Part shown: positions 37,346 to 50,280 of the stretch, one piece after another | How the letters are laid out: every line of letters begins with the position of its first letter | Numbering within the stretch: the first letter of the stretch is position 1 | Source: Eriocheir sinensis | Taxonomy: Eukaryota; Arthropoda; Malacostraca; Decapoda; Varunidae | Reading direction: 5' to 3' | Length of the DNA stretch: 64,000 nucleotides | Assembly (NCBI RefSeq): GCF_024679095.1 | Contig: NC_066509.1 | Coordinates: 19,615,825-19,679,824 of the forward strand | Notes under the pieces: generated by a model | What the model saw: the letters and a program-made list of their open reading frames with translations, nothing else | Databases searched by the model: none | Told to the model about the DNA's origin: nothing | Made by a program: the position numbers and the translations under genes

Positions 37346-38480
37346 TCGGTTTGACGAAAAACCCCAAAAACCGAAATGTCTGTATTATATTTTTCTCGTT
37401 TTTCTCATTTTTTATAGTTCTTGAGGGAAGGGACGGAGGGAGGTGATGGGAGCAGCTGCAGAGAGGGTGAGAAGGAAGGGGATGAGCAGAGTGGGAGGCA
37501 GGCATGGAGGAGGAGGGGGTGAGGGCAGACTGAGAAAGGGTGAGAGGGAACCCCCCAGAGAAGGAAGGATGGGGTGAGGGAGGCTGGAGGGAGGAGGGAG
37601 GAGGAGGTGAGGCAGGCTGAAGGAGAGGAAGAGGTGAGGCAGAATTTGAAGAAGGGAGGGAGGTGAGGCAGGTTGGAGAGGAGGGAGAAAGAGGAAGAGG
37701 GTGAGCAGTTGGAAAGGAGGAGGAGGGAGGGTGGGGAAGGCAAGATTGGAGGCTGAAGGAGGAAGGAGAGGAAGGGGGTGAGAGCAGAGTTGGAAGAAGA
37801 GAGGAGAGGGGTGAGGAGGAGGCTGGGAGAGGGAGGAAGAGGAGAGGAAGGGTAGAGGCAGGTTGGAAGGAGAGGGGAGGAGGGTGAAACAGGTTGGAGA
37901 GGAGAGGAGGAAGGAAGGGAAGGGGGTGAGCAGGTTGGAAGAGAGGGGGTGAGGCAGGTTGAGGCAGGGAGGAGGGGTGAGGCAGATTTCTGCAGCATTA
38001 TGCACAGGATGGCGATCAGCAACCTTTCTCATTCACTGGGGCCAACCTCCTCCACTCCCTCCCTCCACTCCCTAATTCCTCCACTTCGTTCACTCCCTAT
38101 TCCTCCTCCTTCCTTCCATTAACTTCCCTCCTCCCTCCCTCCTTCCTCCTTCCTCTCTCCTACTTCCCTTCCTCATTTATTCTCTCCACTTTCTCTTCCT
38201 TCTCTCCTCTTTCTCCTCCCTCCCTTCTAAGTTGGCCTTGACTGCCATTCCTTCCCTCCCTCCTACCCTCCTTTCTACCTCCATCCTCCTCCTCCTCCTC
38301 CCTCTACCTCTCTCCTCCTCCCTTCTTCCTCTCCCGTCAAAGATTAGCCTTGTAAATATTCCACTCTCCTCCTCCCTCCTCCTCCTCCTCCTCCTCCTCT
38401 TCCTCTCTCCCTCCCCTGGTCAGCCTTCGAACCGAGCCTCACTTCTTTTTTTCTTCTCTGCTCCATTTCTGTCTTTTTAG
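37346..38480. other. Purine block then pyrimidine block
   Basis: Purine-rich from 37425 to 37980 (gaggcaggttgga-like words recur), then C/T-rich from 38040 to 38450 with CCT runs. The head-to-head arrangement could fold back on itself. No gene is seen. Confidence 0.75.
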
Positions 38481-38579
38481 TGGTAGTAGTAGCGTGATGA
38501 TGATAGTGGTAATGGTGGTGTGTGTTAGTGGTGAACAGGTTAGTGATGATGGTTAGGTCTGTTGGCTGTCACTTTTGTG

Positions 38580-39068
<489 letters not shown>

Positions 39069-39070
<2 letters not shown>

Positions 39071-39835
39071 GATTTATCCACGTCTTCATTCTGTTTCCCT
39101 CCTCTTCTTCTTCTTCTTCTTCTTCTTCTTTGCTTCTCTCCTTCCCTCCTTCTCCAGTTTTATCCTCTCCTCGTTTTTCTTTTTTTTCCTTCAATTTCAA
39201 GTTTTCAGTCTTCCCACCTTCTTTCCCTTCACTCCGCTAACTTGTTCCTATCGTTTCCTTCCTTCCTTCAACCCTTCTTCCTTCCTTTCTTCCATGCTTC
39301 TTGCCTCCTCTTTTAGCACTTGTTTTTTTCTTTATTGTTATTTTCTTTTCTCTGCTTTTATTTCTTCCTTCCTTGCTTTTCTTGTTTGTCTTTCTTTCCT
39401 CCTTTTCTCTCCTTTTCCATTTTTCTTTTTCTTCTGTGGTACATCACTTCCTTTCTTTCCTTCTTTCCTTTAATTACTTTTTTCTTTCTCTTTCTTCCTT
39501 GCTTTATTATTTTCTGTTTTCCTTCCTTCCTTTCCTTCCTTCCTTCCTTCCTTCCTTCCTTCCTTTCTTCCTTCCTTCCTTCCTACTTTTCTCCTCCACT
39601 TTCCTCCACCCTTTACCATCTTACTCCTCCACATCATTCACTCCACCATCTCTCCCTCCTTCTTCCTCCCACTCCCTCCACTCCCTTTCCTAATGTCTTT
39701 CTCCTGCATGACACCCCTCTCTCTTCCTCCCTCTTTCCCTCCCTCTCTCCCCTCCTGCTCCCTTCTGTGAACAATATTGTGTGTTAAAAAAGACCGATAA
39801 TTTAATTTCTCACAAATTCTGTTTCAAACAGAGAT
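39069..39835. other. Pyrimidine-rich DNA with TTCC runs
   Basis: TTC repeats near 39102-39131 and TTCC runs near 39520-39585 in C/T-rich sequence. Frames across it are artefacts. Confidence 0.8.
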
Positions 39836-39879
39836 TTGCCGTACTGTGGCAAGGGAACTGCAGGGAGTAGCTGGGAGGA

Positions 39880-40590
39880 GGAGGAGAACTGGAGATGGAG
39901 GAGGAGGCTGGACGATGGGGAGGAGAGGACTGCTGAGGAAGGAAGGAGGAGCCTGGACATTGGAAGGAGAGGAACTACAGGAAGGGAGGAGAAAGAACTG
40001 GACGATGAGAGGAAAGGGAGTGGACTGCAAGGGAAGGGAGGAAGAAACTGGACGATGAGAGGGAGGAGAGTGGACTGCCAGGGAAGGAGGGAGGAAGAAC
40101 TGGTTTGATGGGGAGGAGGGAGAGTGGACTGCAGGGGAAAGGGAGGCCGAAAGAATTGGACGATGGGGGAGGGGAGAGGACTGCAAGAGGGAGAAGAACT
40201 GGACCGATGGGGAGGAGGAGAGAGTGAACTACGAGGAAGGGAGGAGAGGAACTGGACGATGGGAGAAAGAGGTGGACATTGCAGGGAAGGAGGAGAGAAC
40301 TAAACGATGGGAGGAAGGGAGAAAGGACTGCAGGGAAGGGAGGGAGAAAGGAACTGGACGATAAGGAGAAGGGAGAAGGACTGCAGGGAAGGAGGGAGAA
40401 GGGAACTGGACGATGAGGAGGGGAAGGGAGAAAGGACTGCAGGGAAGGGAGGGAGAAGAAACTGGACGATGGGGAGGAAGGAGAGGACTGCAAGGAAGGG
40501 AGGAGAAGAACTGGACGTGGGGAGGAAGGAGAGGGACTGCAGGGAAGGGAGGAGAGGAGACTGGACGAAAGAGAGGGGAGGAGGAGAGAG
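39880..40590. repeat. Purine-rich minisatellite, about 50-bp unit
   Basis: A unit containing gaactggacgatggggagg and ggactgcagggaagggagg recurs about 14 times, with spacing mostly 45-60 bases (for example 40404, 40459, 40509 and 40559). Glu/Gly/Arg and Ser/Pro/Leu frames in both strands reflect the repeat. Confidence 0.88.
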
Positions 40591-41861
40591 GAGTTGGAAG
40601 GAATGGAGGGAAGGAAAGGAAGGGAACACGAATTGAGGAAGAGGAGGTGAGGAATTGAAGGAAGAAGGAGCTTTGGAAAAGAAGGAGGAAGAGATAACTG
40701 GACCTAAAGGAAGGAGGAGGGGAGAGGAGAGGGAAGAAGGAAGGGAAACAGGCAAGGAGCGTGGTAGGTGTTTTAGATTTAAGTAAGACAGGGAGAATGA
40801 TTGAGGGAGGAGCCAGAGTGAGAAGGGCAAAAGGAGAATGCTGCTGAGGGGAGGACCAGATCAGGAGGGAGAGAGGTGAGGATGGGAGGAAAGCAAGGCA
40901 TGCAGGGAAGGAGTTTGAGGGCCCAGAGAAGGGATAGAAAAGGAGGGAAAGGAGGGAGGAAATAAGGGATGAGGCATAAAGTAAAGGGAGTGAAGTGAAG
41001 CAGAGAAAGGGAAAGAGGAAGGAGAGGAAGGAGACAGAGGGAAGGAGAAAGAAGGAGAGAGGAGGGAGGGCATAAAGAAAGTGAGGATGTAGAGGCAGGC
41101 AGAGGAAGGGAAGGAAGGAGAGAGGAAGGGAGAGGGAGGAAAAGAAGGGAGGGGCATAAGAGAGGAAAGGAAGTGGGCAGGCAGAGAAAAGGGAAAGGAG
41201 GAAGGAGAGAGAGGGAAGGGAGAGGGGAGGAAAGAGAAAGGAGGGAGGCATAGAAAGCAAAGGAAATGAGGCAGGCAGGGGAAGGGGAAAGGAGGAAGGA
41301 AGACAGAAGGGAGACATGCAGAAAGGGAGAGACAGGAAAAGGCAGGAGAGGAGGGGTAGGGAGGGAGTATGAGGGGGGCAGAATGTGATGACCAGCGCGA
41401 TAATTCAATAAGACAATTACCATATTTTAACATTTCTTCCACGTCGAGAAGGGCGAAGGGGGGAGGGAGATAGAGAGGAAGAGAACGAAGGAGGGAAGAG
41501 GAAGGAAGGGAGGAAGAGGAGATGTGAAGGATTGGGAGAGGTGATTTAGAAAGAGGGAGCAGAAGAGAGGAAGGAAAAGAAGGGAAGGAAGGAGAGAAAA
41601 GAAAGGAGGGAGGGAGAGAGAGGGGAAAGACGAAGGGAACAGGTGAAGGATGATCAGTGAAGGAAGGAAGGGAGGGAGGAAAGGGGTAAAGGATAAGGAA
41701 AGAGAAATGAGGGAACAGGACAGAGGGAAGGAGAAGGAGGAGGGAGATATGGAGGAAGATGAAGGAGAGGCAAAGGAAGCGAGAAATTAGGAAGAAGGAT
41801 GGAAAGAGAGGCAAAGGAAGCGAGAAATTAGGAAGAAGGATGGAAAGAGAGGAGATAAAGA

Positions 41862-41897
<36 letters not shown>

Positions 41898-42330
41898 AAG
41901 TAATGGAGGAAAAAAAGCAAAAGAAGAGAGAGAAAGAGGAAGGAGGGAGAGGGAAGGAAGGTGAAGCCATGAAGCAGAAGGAAGGAAAAAGTGAAGGAGA
42001 GGAGAAGAAGAACCTGAGAGAGAAAAGGAACAGGAAGGAATAAAAGGATGAGGAGAAGGAGATAAGAGAGAGGGAAGGGAGAAAGGGATGAAGAAGGAAG
42101 GAGAAGAAAGATGTAAATGAACTCGTAAATATTGGAGAGAAAGAAGGAGGAGGGAGGAGGAGGAGGGAGGAGGAGGAGGAGGAGGAGGAGGAGGGAAGTT
42201 GATAGAGAGCAATTTAATGTGAAGGGAAGTTGGGCAGTTTGAGCAGGAAGGAGAAGAAGAGGAGGAGGAGGAGGAAGAGGAGGAGGAGAGGAGGAGGAGG
42301 AGGAGGAGAAGGAAGAAAAATGAAGGACGG
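40591..42330. other. Long purine-rich strand
   Basis: About 1.7 kb of A/G-rich plus strand containing a (GA)n run (41865-41896) and GGA runs (42145-42195, 42255-42312). A short unique island lies at 41387-41450. The word gaggcaaaggaagcgagaaa occurs twice near 41768 and 41810 as part of a 45-base tandem duplication. No gene. Confidence 0.8.
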
Positions 42331-42339
42331 AGTTTGTTT

Positions 42340-42940
<601 letters not shown>

Positions 42941-43330
42941 AAGAAAATACTACCTTTGCAATTTTGCCGAATATTAAGAGAAGCAAATTAAATTTCGGGA
43001 AGCCATTTTCGGGCCCACTGATCGGGAAGAAACTCTCTGGGGCCGCGGGAAACAAAAAAAGAACGGCCGGGGATAACTGGGTTCCGGGCGGGAGGGGAAA
43101 AAAAGAAAAGGAAAAAAAATACTGAGTTGAGGAAATCCATTGTTTGTGAGTACTTCCTGTGGGTCACTCGGGGAAATAAAGTCATCTATTTTTTTTTTTA
43201 TTGGCATGGAAGACAGACCCAGGATTGAAAAATGAATGTGTGCGAAAATGCTCAAATAGAATTGTGTTATCAGAAATTGGACTTTATGTAACTCGTATAT
43301 GTATTGTTAATCCTGTCTATCCTTGTCCTT
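42941..43330. other. Unique segment
   Basis: Mixed sequence with a G/C-rich patch near 43010-43100. It is not rRNA despite a passing likeness, and no gene is supported. Confidence 0.6.
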
Positions 43331-43335
43331 ATTAT

Positions 43336-43490
43336 TATTCTTTTTCTTTTTCTTCTTTTTCTTCTTCTTCTTGTTCTTGTTCTTTTTGTTCTTCTTGTTC
43401 TTTTTTTTTTTTTTTTTTTTTTGTTGTTGTTGTTGTTCTTCTTCTTCTCTTGTTCTTCTTCTCTCCTTCTTCTTCTTCTTCTCATCATTA
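43336..43490. repeat. TTC/TTG-rich low-complexity tract
   Basis: TTC, TTG and T runs with an 18-base T stretch near 43402. No gene. Confidence 0.9.
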
Positions 43491-43828
43491 TCATTATTTT
43501 CGAGATCTATGAAAGAGCACACAAAAAAAAAAAACACTACAGACCCAAACCGAGGCCCCTCGATGAACAAACACGGATACAATCAAACAATAGAGACAGT
43601 AACAGAAAACCAAGCAGAAGAATGAAAAAAAAGTAAGGTGGGGGAGGCCAAAAACAATACCTAATGAGTTAACAGGTGGGTGGGTGCGGGGATAACACCT
43701 GTACGGCTGGCTTACCTATATCATCCTTGTCTTAAATATAGGGGATGAAAATGGGAAGGAAAATATATCGGTGTCATATGAAGGGAAAATTTGTTTATAT
43801 AAAGGTTGAAAAAGAGGAAAGTAAAGTA

Positions 43829-43903
43829 GGGAGCGGCGATTAGCGGGCTTTTTTTTTACCCTTTCTGTTGCCCTTGAGCCGTATCCTTTGATGTAAAAAA
43901 AAG
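43829..43903 (-). repeat. Short dispersed repeat (GCCCGCTAC family), copy 1
   Basis: Minus strand: T run, acatcaaagga, ggctcaagggca, A run, then gcccgctaatcgccgctcc. It shares order and wording with copies at 48125, 56131 and 61051. No coding capacity. The class is unknown, perhaps SINE- or MITE-like. Confidence 0.75.
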
Positions 43904-44244
43904 AAAGTAGGTAGGTTGGCTTAAAAGAAAGTAGAGAAGTAGATTGGGTTGTAAATATCATCTGTTTCGTAGGTATAGTGAGTGGGAATGGGAGGTAAAA
44001 TGCATAGTCAGAATGTTAAGGGAAGGCGTGTTTGTTTTATGGAAAGGTAGAAGCGAGGAAAATAGAATCGACAGGAATGACCAGGAAACATTTGCCGAGG
44101 AAGTCTTATTAATAGGTCTGAAAATTTTATCTTCGGGTAGTGTATAATTATATAAAGAGAAATATCATCACTGTCTTATATATTGCAGTAGTAGAAAGTA
44201 AATTGTTTAAGGAAGATGTGTTTATGAGTGAATGAGCGTTTTTC

Positions 44245-44345
44245 TAGGTTCTTGCTACGGAGGAAGCGTTAGACTACAACCAGGGTCATTAAACTACCCC
44301 TGGAAATGCCTTAAATAAACTCCTATAAGAAAACCGCGCCAAATA
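44245..44345 (+). repeat. Dispersed repeat pair, copy A
   Basis: The core tcattaaactacccctggaaat and flanks (gaggaagc upstream, aaatatg downstream) match 60600-60715. Family unknown. Confidence 0.6.
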
Positions 44346-44440
44346 TGTTAACTTTGGCACCGAAATGTTGCAGAGGAAGTAGTATTGAAAGCCCTGACAT
44401 TTTTATCTTCGGCGAGTGTGTATATAAAGAGAAAGTTCCA

Positions 44441-44989
44441 CCTCGGCAAAGTAAATATGATGGGAGGAAATTTTATCCTTGGAGAATGAAGGCAAACACA
44501 TTTTTGAATAAGAATCCTCGGAGGCGGGCGGGCGGGCGGAGGAGCGTGTGTAGCGTGTATCCTTTAAACAAGAAGAAGGAAGGATGCGAGAGGGGAAAAG
44601 AAAAAGAGTCCTTCATGAAATAAGTTTGATGTCGAAAAATATTATCTCTCGGGGAAAAGGCTGAAGGAGGAAGGGAGGGAGGGAGGGAGGGAGGGATAGA
44701 GGGGGGGGAGGGAAAGTTTCGGCTGCCGTGCTGGGAGAGAGAGAGGAAAAAACTGTAATGCGACTTTTTTTTCTTCTTTCCCCAGCGACGAAAAGACACG
44801 GTACAAGATCTACACTTTTTACGGGAAAATATGAAAAGCTTAAGAAAATAAAAACCTAACTTCCCTTTGGAGTTAAAAAAAATAATACAAGAAATAAAAA
44901 AAAGAAGAAATGTTTCCCGTGAATTAATGTAAAGAGGCAAATATGTGTGTGTGTGTCTGCAAGTTAAAAAAAGAAGAAAAAGAAGGAAA

Positions 44990-45077
<88 letters not shown>

Positions 45078-45118
45078 CTCCTCTCTCTCTTTTTCCCTCT
45101 TCTATTTCTCTTTCTCTT

Positions 45119-45190
<72 letters not shown>

Positions 45191-45808
45191 GTATTCCTTC
45201 CTCCCTCAGCATAACTTTCCCTCTGTTGCACAAATTATCTCTCCTTCTTTTAGCTCCTGTTTATCCTCGTCCTTCCTCCTCCTATTCTCCTTCTTCTCCT
45301 CTTTCCTCAACCCTTTCCTCCCCTTCTCCTCCCCATCCCCTCCTCCCCATCTCCCCTTTCCTCGGACCCTGGCAGTGTAGTCTTAAAGTTGACCTGGGAG
45401 CTTTTCCCTCCTTCCCCTCCCCTCTTCCCTCTTCCTCTTCTTCCCCCTCCTCTTCCTCCTCCCTCCCCACATCCTTCTCTCCTCAAAATTTCTTCCCAGC
45501 CTCGGCCGTTCATTTTCTTTCGTTCTTTTGTTTTCATCCACTAGGCTCCTCCTCCTCCTCCTCCTCCTCCCTCTTCTTCTCTTGCCCTCCCCTCCTCCTT
45601 CTCCTTCTCCTCCTCTCTTATCTCCAGTCTCCCTCCTCCTCCTCCTCTGCCTCCCTCTCCTCTGACTTTGTTCTCCTCCCTTCCTCTTTCTCATCCTTAG
45701 CCTCCACTTTCTGTTTTTGTCTCCCTCCTCCTCCTCCTCCTCCTCCTCCTCCTCTCTCCTTCATCTTTTGTCTTCCTTTCTTTCTCCCCTTATCTCTATA
45801 TCTTTCTC

Positions 45809-45871
<63 letters not shown>

Positions 45872-46170
45872 TTATTTCCTTCCTCCTTCTTCTGTTTTTC
45901 ATCATCACTCTCTTCTTTCATCCTTCCCATCTTCCCTTTCTTCTATTCCTTCTATTCCACTGTTCTGCATATATGTCTTCGCCTCCTGTTGCTCTTCTTC
46001 TATTTTTTTCTTTCATTCCTTCTTTTTTTTTTATCATGGTGCTTTAAATATTTTGCTCATATTTTCCATAATTCTTTATCATCTCTTCCGGTTTTTCTTC
46101 CTTTTCTGTTTCTGTCACTTTCTGATTATCTCTTTCCTTTTGTTTATTTTTTTCTTTATATTCTTCTTAT
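44441..46170. repeat. (TC)n arrays and pyrimidine-rich DNA
   Basis: Mixed sequence to about 44940 includes a G/A-rich patch at 44670-44715. TC arrays lie at 44992-45090 and 45123-45186, CCT runs near 45546-45570 and 45725-45755, and another TC array at 45818-45866. The rest is C/T-rich. No gene. Confidence 0.85.
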
Positions 46171-47260
46171 TTACTGTGTTTTCCATTCTTCTCTTCTCCT
46201 CTATAATTCTTCTTCTTTACCCTCTTCTCCATTCTTTCCTCTCTGTTTCTGTTTTCACATTTCTTGTTATTTAGATTTCTTCCTCATTTCCTTCATCTTT
46301 ATCACACTTTTCCATCCTTCTCGCTTCCTTCATAATTTCCTTCTCTTCCATTCTTTCCCTTCCTTCCTATCACTTCATTTCCTCCTCCTGTTGCTTAGTT
46401 TTTCTTTCTCATTTCCTTCTTTATCACATTGTTTTCCATTCTTCTCTCTTCCTCCATAATTCCCTTTCTTTACCCTCTCCTTCCTCTCCTCCCTTTCTGA
46501 TTCTGCTTTCTCCCTTTTTTGTTCCTTTGTTTTCTTCCTCATTCCCTCCTTCGTCTTTATCACTGTTTTTCGTTATTCTCTTTTCCCTCATAATTCCCTT
46601 TCTTTGCCCTCCCCTTCTTCCTCTCCTCCCTTTCTGATTCTGCTTTCTCCCTTTTTTGTTGTTTAGTTTTCTTTCTCATTCCCTCCTTCGTCTTTATCAC
46701 TGTTTTTCGTTATTCTCTTTTCCCTCATAATTCCCTTTCTTTACCCTCCCCTTCTTCCTCTCCTCCCTTTCTGATTCTGCTTTCTCCCTTTTTTGTTGTT
46801 TAGTTTTCTTCCTCATTCCCTCCTTCGTCTGTATCACTGTTTTTCGTTATTCTCTTTTCTCTCATAATTCCCTCTCTTTACCCTCTCCTTCCTCTCCTCC
46901 CTTTCTGATTCTGCCTTTTCCCTTCCCTTTTGTTTACCTTTACCCCGTCAATCACAGCCCTCTCCATTCTTCTCTCTTCCTCCACAGTTCCCTTTCTTTA
47001 CCCTCTCCTTCTTCCTCTCCTTCCTTACTGATTCTGCTTTTTCCCTTTTACCCTTTCAATCAGTCCTCTCCATTCTCCTCTCTTCCTCCATAATTCCCCT
47101 CCTTCCTGCCCTTCTGCCGTTGTTTTCCCCTTCTGTCATTCCTTTTTCTCTTCCATTTGTTTAGCTTTCGCCTCTTCATCCCCCTCTTCATCACCGTGCT
47201 TCCCATTCTTCTCTTCTCCATGATTCTCCTTCCCTTACCCTCTTCTCTATTCTTTCCTCC
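46170..47260. repeat. Pyrimidine minisatellite, about 137-bp unit
   Basis: The word ccctttctgattctgctttc recurs at about 46493, 46630, 46767 and 46901 (spacing 137, 137 and 134), with a diverged copy at about 47024. Between them the order cataattccctttcttta, ccttcttcctctcc and ttttcgttattctc is kept. Diverged copies extend both sides. Confidence 0.85.
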
Positions 47261-47339
47261 CTTCCTGACAGCGTTTTTCCCCTTCCTGTCCCTTCTCTCT
47301 CCCCGTCCCAAGCCTTTAAGTTGTGGAAGTAATGAACTG

Positions 47340-47590
47340 TGGCAGAGCGAGACCCGATAGTCCACGAGAGAGAGAGAGAGAGAGAAAGAGGGGGGGGAGA
47401 AGAGGGAGTATGTTTGTGTCTTTTGTGTAGAAAATTGTTATTATGATCGTCAGTAATGCTTAGAGAGTACAAAATGGTCGCGTTACGATTGTCAGTAACG
47501 TCACGCCTCTGCCGCACTGCACTAAGTTTATTCTGTATCTCTCTCTCTCTCTCTCTCTCTCTCTTTCACTCACTCACTTTTCCCCTCTCG

Positions 47591-47631
<41 letters not shown>

Positions 47632-47693
47632 GAGTGCGTGTGAGAGAGTGAGGATCAAAGGCTGGGAGAGTGGTGCTCTTACCTGATTGACGT

Positions 47694-47724
<31 letters not shown>

Positions 47725-47890
47725 GGAGAGAGCGAGAGCGAGAGAGAGAGATAGTAAAAAGAACTGCCTTTTCTCGCATGTTCTGCTCAGCTCTCAGTGC
47801 AGGGAGGAGGTAACCGGTATGTGTGTGTGTGTGTGTGTGTTTGTTTGTTTGCGCGCGTGTGTGTGTGTGTTTGTTTGTTTGTGTGTTGCT
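47340..47890. repeat. Cluster of GA, TC and GT microsatellites
   Basis: GA (47365-47385), TC (47539-47565), GT (47591-47630), GA (47694-47752) and GT with TTTG interruptions (47819-47885), separated by unique DNA. Confidence 0.95.
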
Positions 47891-48124
47891 ATGGTGCCGG
47901 TGATTGCCAGTGAGTCGGCGTTCACTGGAGGGCGTTGCTGCAGTGCTGGTGTTAATGTTCCGCTGCAGTGACTTTTTTTGCTTCCTCTCATTTGCTCTCT
48001 GTCAGGGCAAGTGTTTCCCTCCAGACCAACGGTGCCTGACTGTCGTACTCTGCCTCTTATATTTGCCGATTTCCGACCCCAACACTGCTTTCATTACCCA
48101 AATAACTGCCTTTATTTATTATTA
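47891..48124. other. Unique segment
   Basis: Balanced-composition DNA between the GT cluster and the short repeat. No exon could be defended. Confidence 0.55.
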
Positions 48125-48380
48125 TTTTTTTTTTACAACAAAGGAAGAGGGAAAGAGAAAGTAAGGGAAGGATTTATATAAGAGAAGGGGAAGGGAAGGA
48201 AAGCGGGGAGGGATTGAAAGAAAGAGAAAGGAGAGGGAGGGAGATGGGGTGAAAAATGGAAGGAGTGTGGGAGGAGAGGGAAGAAGAAGGGGAGGGAAAT
48301 AGTGAGGGAGGAGGGGAAAGAGGAAGAAAGTAAACAATAATAAAAAAAAGCCCGCTACTCGCTGCTCACAAAAAGAATCC
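48125..48380 (+). repeat. Short dispersed repeat, copy 2, split by a purine block
   Basis: The left part (T run, acaacaaagga, to 48146) and the right part (aacaataat, A run, gcccgctactcgctgctc, 48333-48367) match the compact copy at 61051-61140. About 185 bases of purine-rich sequence stand between them. That block is the complement of the pyrimidine unit repeated at 48780-49470. Confidence 0.75.
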
Positions 48381-48725
48381 AAAGAGGTGGCCGAAAGAGA
48401 GGTCATATATGATTATCGTTTAAATGGTTAATTATTGATGTTTCTTGGCAACAATTATGGGCCAGAAACAGATGAATACGCCGCTCTGAGTATGATAATC
48501 AGGCAACCGTGCTTTGTGGCGTTGCTGAATTAACAGAACACGGCTATTACGTTGACAAAGGAATGCAACTTAGGCCTATCTCCCTCGGGTCCCGTTCACC
48601 AGTTCATTTAAACCGATTGTGTCTGTGTTGGTAATGTGAAGGTTCCCACACGACCTCTTTATGTCAGGTTTGCCGATACACGACACTCCTCTTTGTTGTT
48701 CGGTTGTTAGTGAGTGCCCTAGCGT
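48381..48725. other. Unique segment
   Basis: Mixed-composition sequence without a defensible exon or repeat. Confidence 0.55.
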
Positions 48726-49475
48726 GGTACTAACTTCCTAATATACTGCGCTTAGTAATTTATATAAGTCACTTCGGCGTCTTCCCTTTCTTTCTCTCCT
48801 TTCTCTTTTTCTTTCAATCCCTCCCCGCTTTGCTTCCCTTCCCTTTCTCTTATTCAAACCCTTCCCTTACGCGGTACTAACTTTCTACTAAACTACAGCG
48901 CTTAGTAATTTATCTAAGTCACGTTATTATCTGTATTCTTCTTCGCTTGTGTGTGTCTAGCGTGGCGTCTTCCCTTTATTTCTCTCCTTTCTCTTTCTCT
49001 CTTTCAGTCCCTCCCCGCTTTCCTTCCCTTCCCCTTCTCCTATTCAAACCCTTCCCTCACTTCCTCTTTCCCCGCCTCCCTCTCTATTTCCCTCGCCTTC
49101 CTCTTCCCTCTCCTCCTACACTCCTTTCATTTCTCCCCTCCTATCCTTCCCTCCCTCTCCTTTCTCTCTTTCTTTGAATCCCTCCCCGCTTTCCTTCCCT
49201 TCCCCTTCTCCTATTCAAACCCTTCCCTTACTTCCTCTTTCCCCTCTTCCCTCTCCTCCTACACTCCTTCCATTTCTCTCCCCCTCCCTCTCCTTCCTCT
49301 CTCTTTCTTTCAATCCCTCCCCGCTTTCCTTCCCTTCCCCTTCCCTTACTTCCTCTTTCCCCTCCTTCCTCACTATTTTCCTCCCCTTCGTGTTCCCTCT
49401 CCTCCTACACTACTTCCATTTCCCCCCCCCCCTCTCCCTCCTTCTCCTTCCCTCCCTCCATCCCAAAGTAAAGCA
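48726..49475. repeat. Tandem pyrimidine repeat, 130-190 bp units
   Basis: Units contain atccctccccgctttccttcc, ctattcaaacccttcc and ctcctacactcc in order. Starts lie near 48818, 49011, 49182 and 49314. The first two also share an upstream block (gtactaactt, gcgcttagtaatttat, aagtcac). The inverse unit occurs at 48147-48330 and 51140-51290. Confidence 0.8.
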
Positions 49476-49520
49476 TTAAATATCTAGGGTAGTGGCAGTA
49501 CATACAATTAAACACCAGGG

Positions 49521-49860
49521 TAGGCGGTGACTGAACAGATAGCAAGACGGCCCCGCGTTCAAGAGGACGCGAGTTCAATCCCCGACCGGTGCCACCAAGC
49601 TGGGATTTTTCAGCCGCCGCCGAGTGGCTTAAAACTACCCACATGCTGTCCAGAAGACCACCTATCAACCCGGACTCTAGATTCTAGGATTAAAGATGAG
49701 CTCCGGGAGGGCAGCATGAGCCAGTGCAAGATGGCACCACTATAAACACTCGCCTGCGCCAGAACGGGCTGGGCCGACCATCAGGACCCACCGGGAAGAA
49801 GCCTTGGACCGACCATCAGGATCCACCGGGAAGAAGCCTACCGGCGCAATAGGCCAAGAC

Positions 49861-49893
<33 letters not shown>
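49521..49893 (+). mobile_element. tRNA-derived SINE
   Basis: The head runs ggcggtgactgaacagatag (box A-like) to gagttcaatccc (box B-like). A body includes cagccgccgccgagtggctt and gatggcaccactataaacac. A 35-bp imperfect tandem duplication (ccgaccatcagg...accgggaagaagcct) precedes a 31-base A run. It aligns end to end with the antisense copy at 1749-2117 and shares its tail with 7217-7329. An AAT array follows the A run. Confidence 0.88.
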
Positions 49894-49895
<2 letters not shown>

Positions 49896-49912
49896 ATAAT
49901 AATAAAATTAAA

Positions 49913-49966
<54 letters not shown>

Positions 49967-50280
49967 CTTGTGTCACTGCGTATTCTAACTTGGCACTCAC
50001 TGGCTAAAACTATCTAACTAACCTGAATAACTTGTTTAATTAACTAACCTAACATGATTAACTACCCGAAGTACAACATTAAAAATCCAAGTTAATGGAG
50101 GCATATACTATTACACAACATTATCTACATTCTTCTTCGTTTGCCTGTTTATCTTCTACCGTCGGAGTGGCTCTAACCACCTATTTACCTAACTAACCCA
50201 ACTAGCTCAATTAATCGCCAAAGTATTGCATTTTTATCTAAGTTAATGACGCACATACTGTTATTTTATTATTAATTTTC
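49894..50280. repeat. (AAT)n then AT-rich unique DNA
   Basis: AAT repeats to about 49965, probably grown from the SINE tail, then AT-rich DNA with scattered ctaact words. Confidence 0.85.

Larger units (their letters stand above)
43730..44440. repeat. Diverged tandem modules
   Basis: Two segments (about 44090-44160 and 44360-44440) share gaggaagt, atttttatcttcgg, agtgt and tataaagagaaa in order. Related gggaatgggaggtaaaat-type and tgtttat words appear at about 43750, 43980 and 44190. This suggests three diverged modules spaced roughly 200-270 bases apart. Confidence 0.45.

Noticed and set aside
40229..41814. Long minus-strand Ser/Pro/Leu frames
   Set aside because: The complement of the purine minisatellite and purine strand; the frames follow the repeat.
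43060..43105. Likeness to 28S rRNA (ggggataactggg)
   Set aside because: The match stops after about a dozen bases and the flanks do not follow rRNA.
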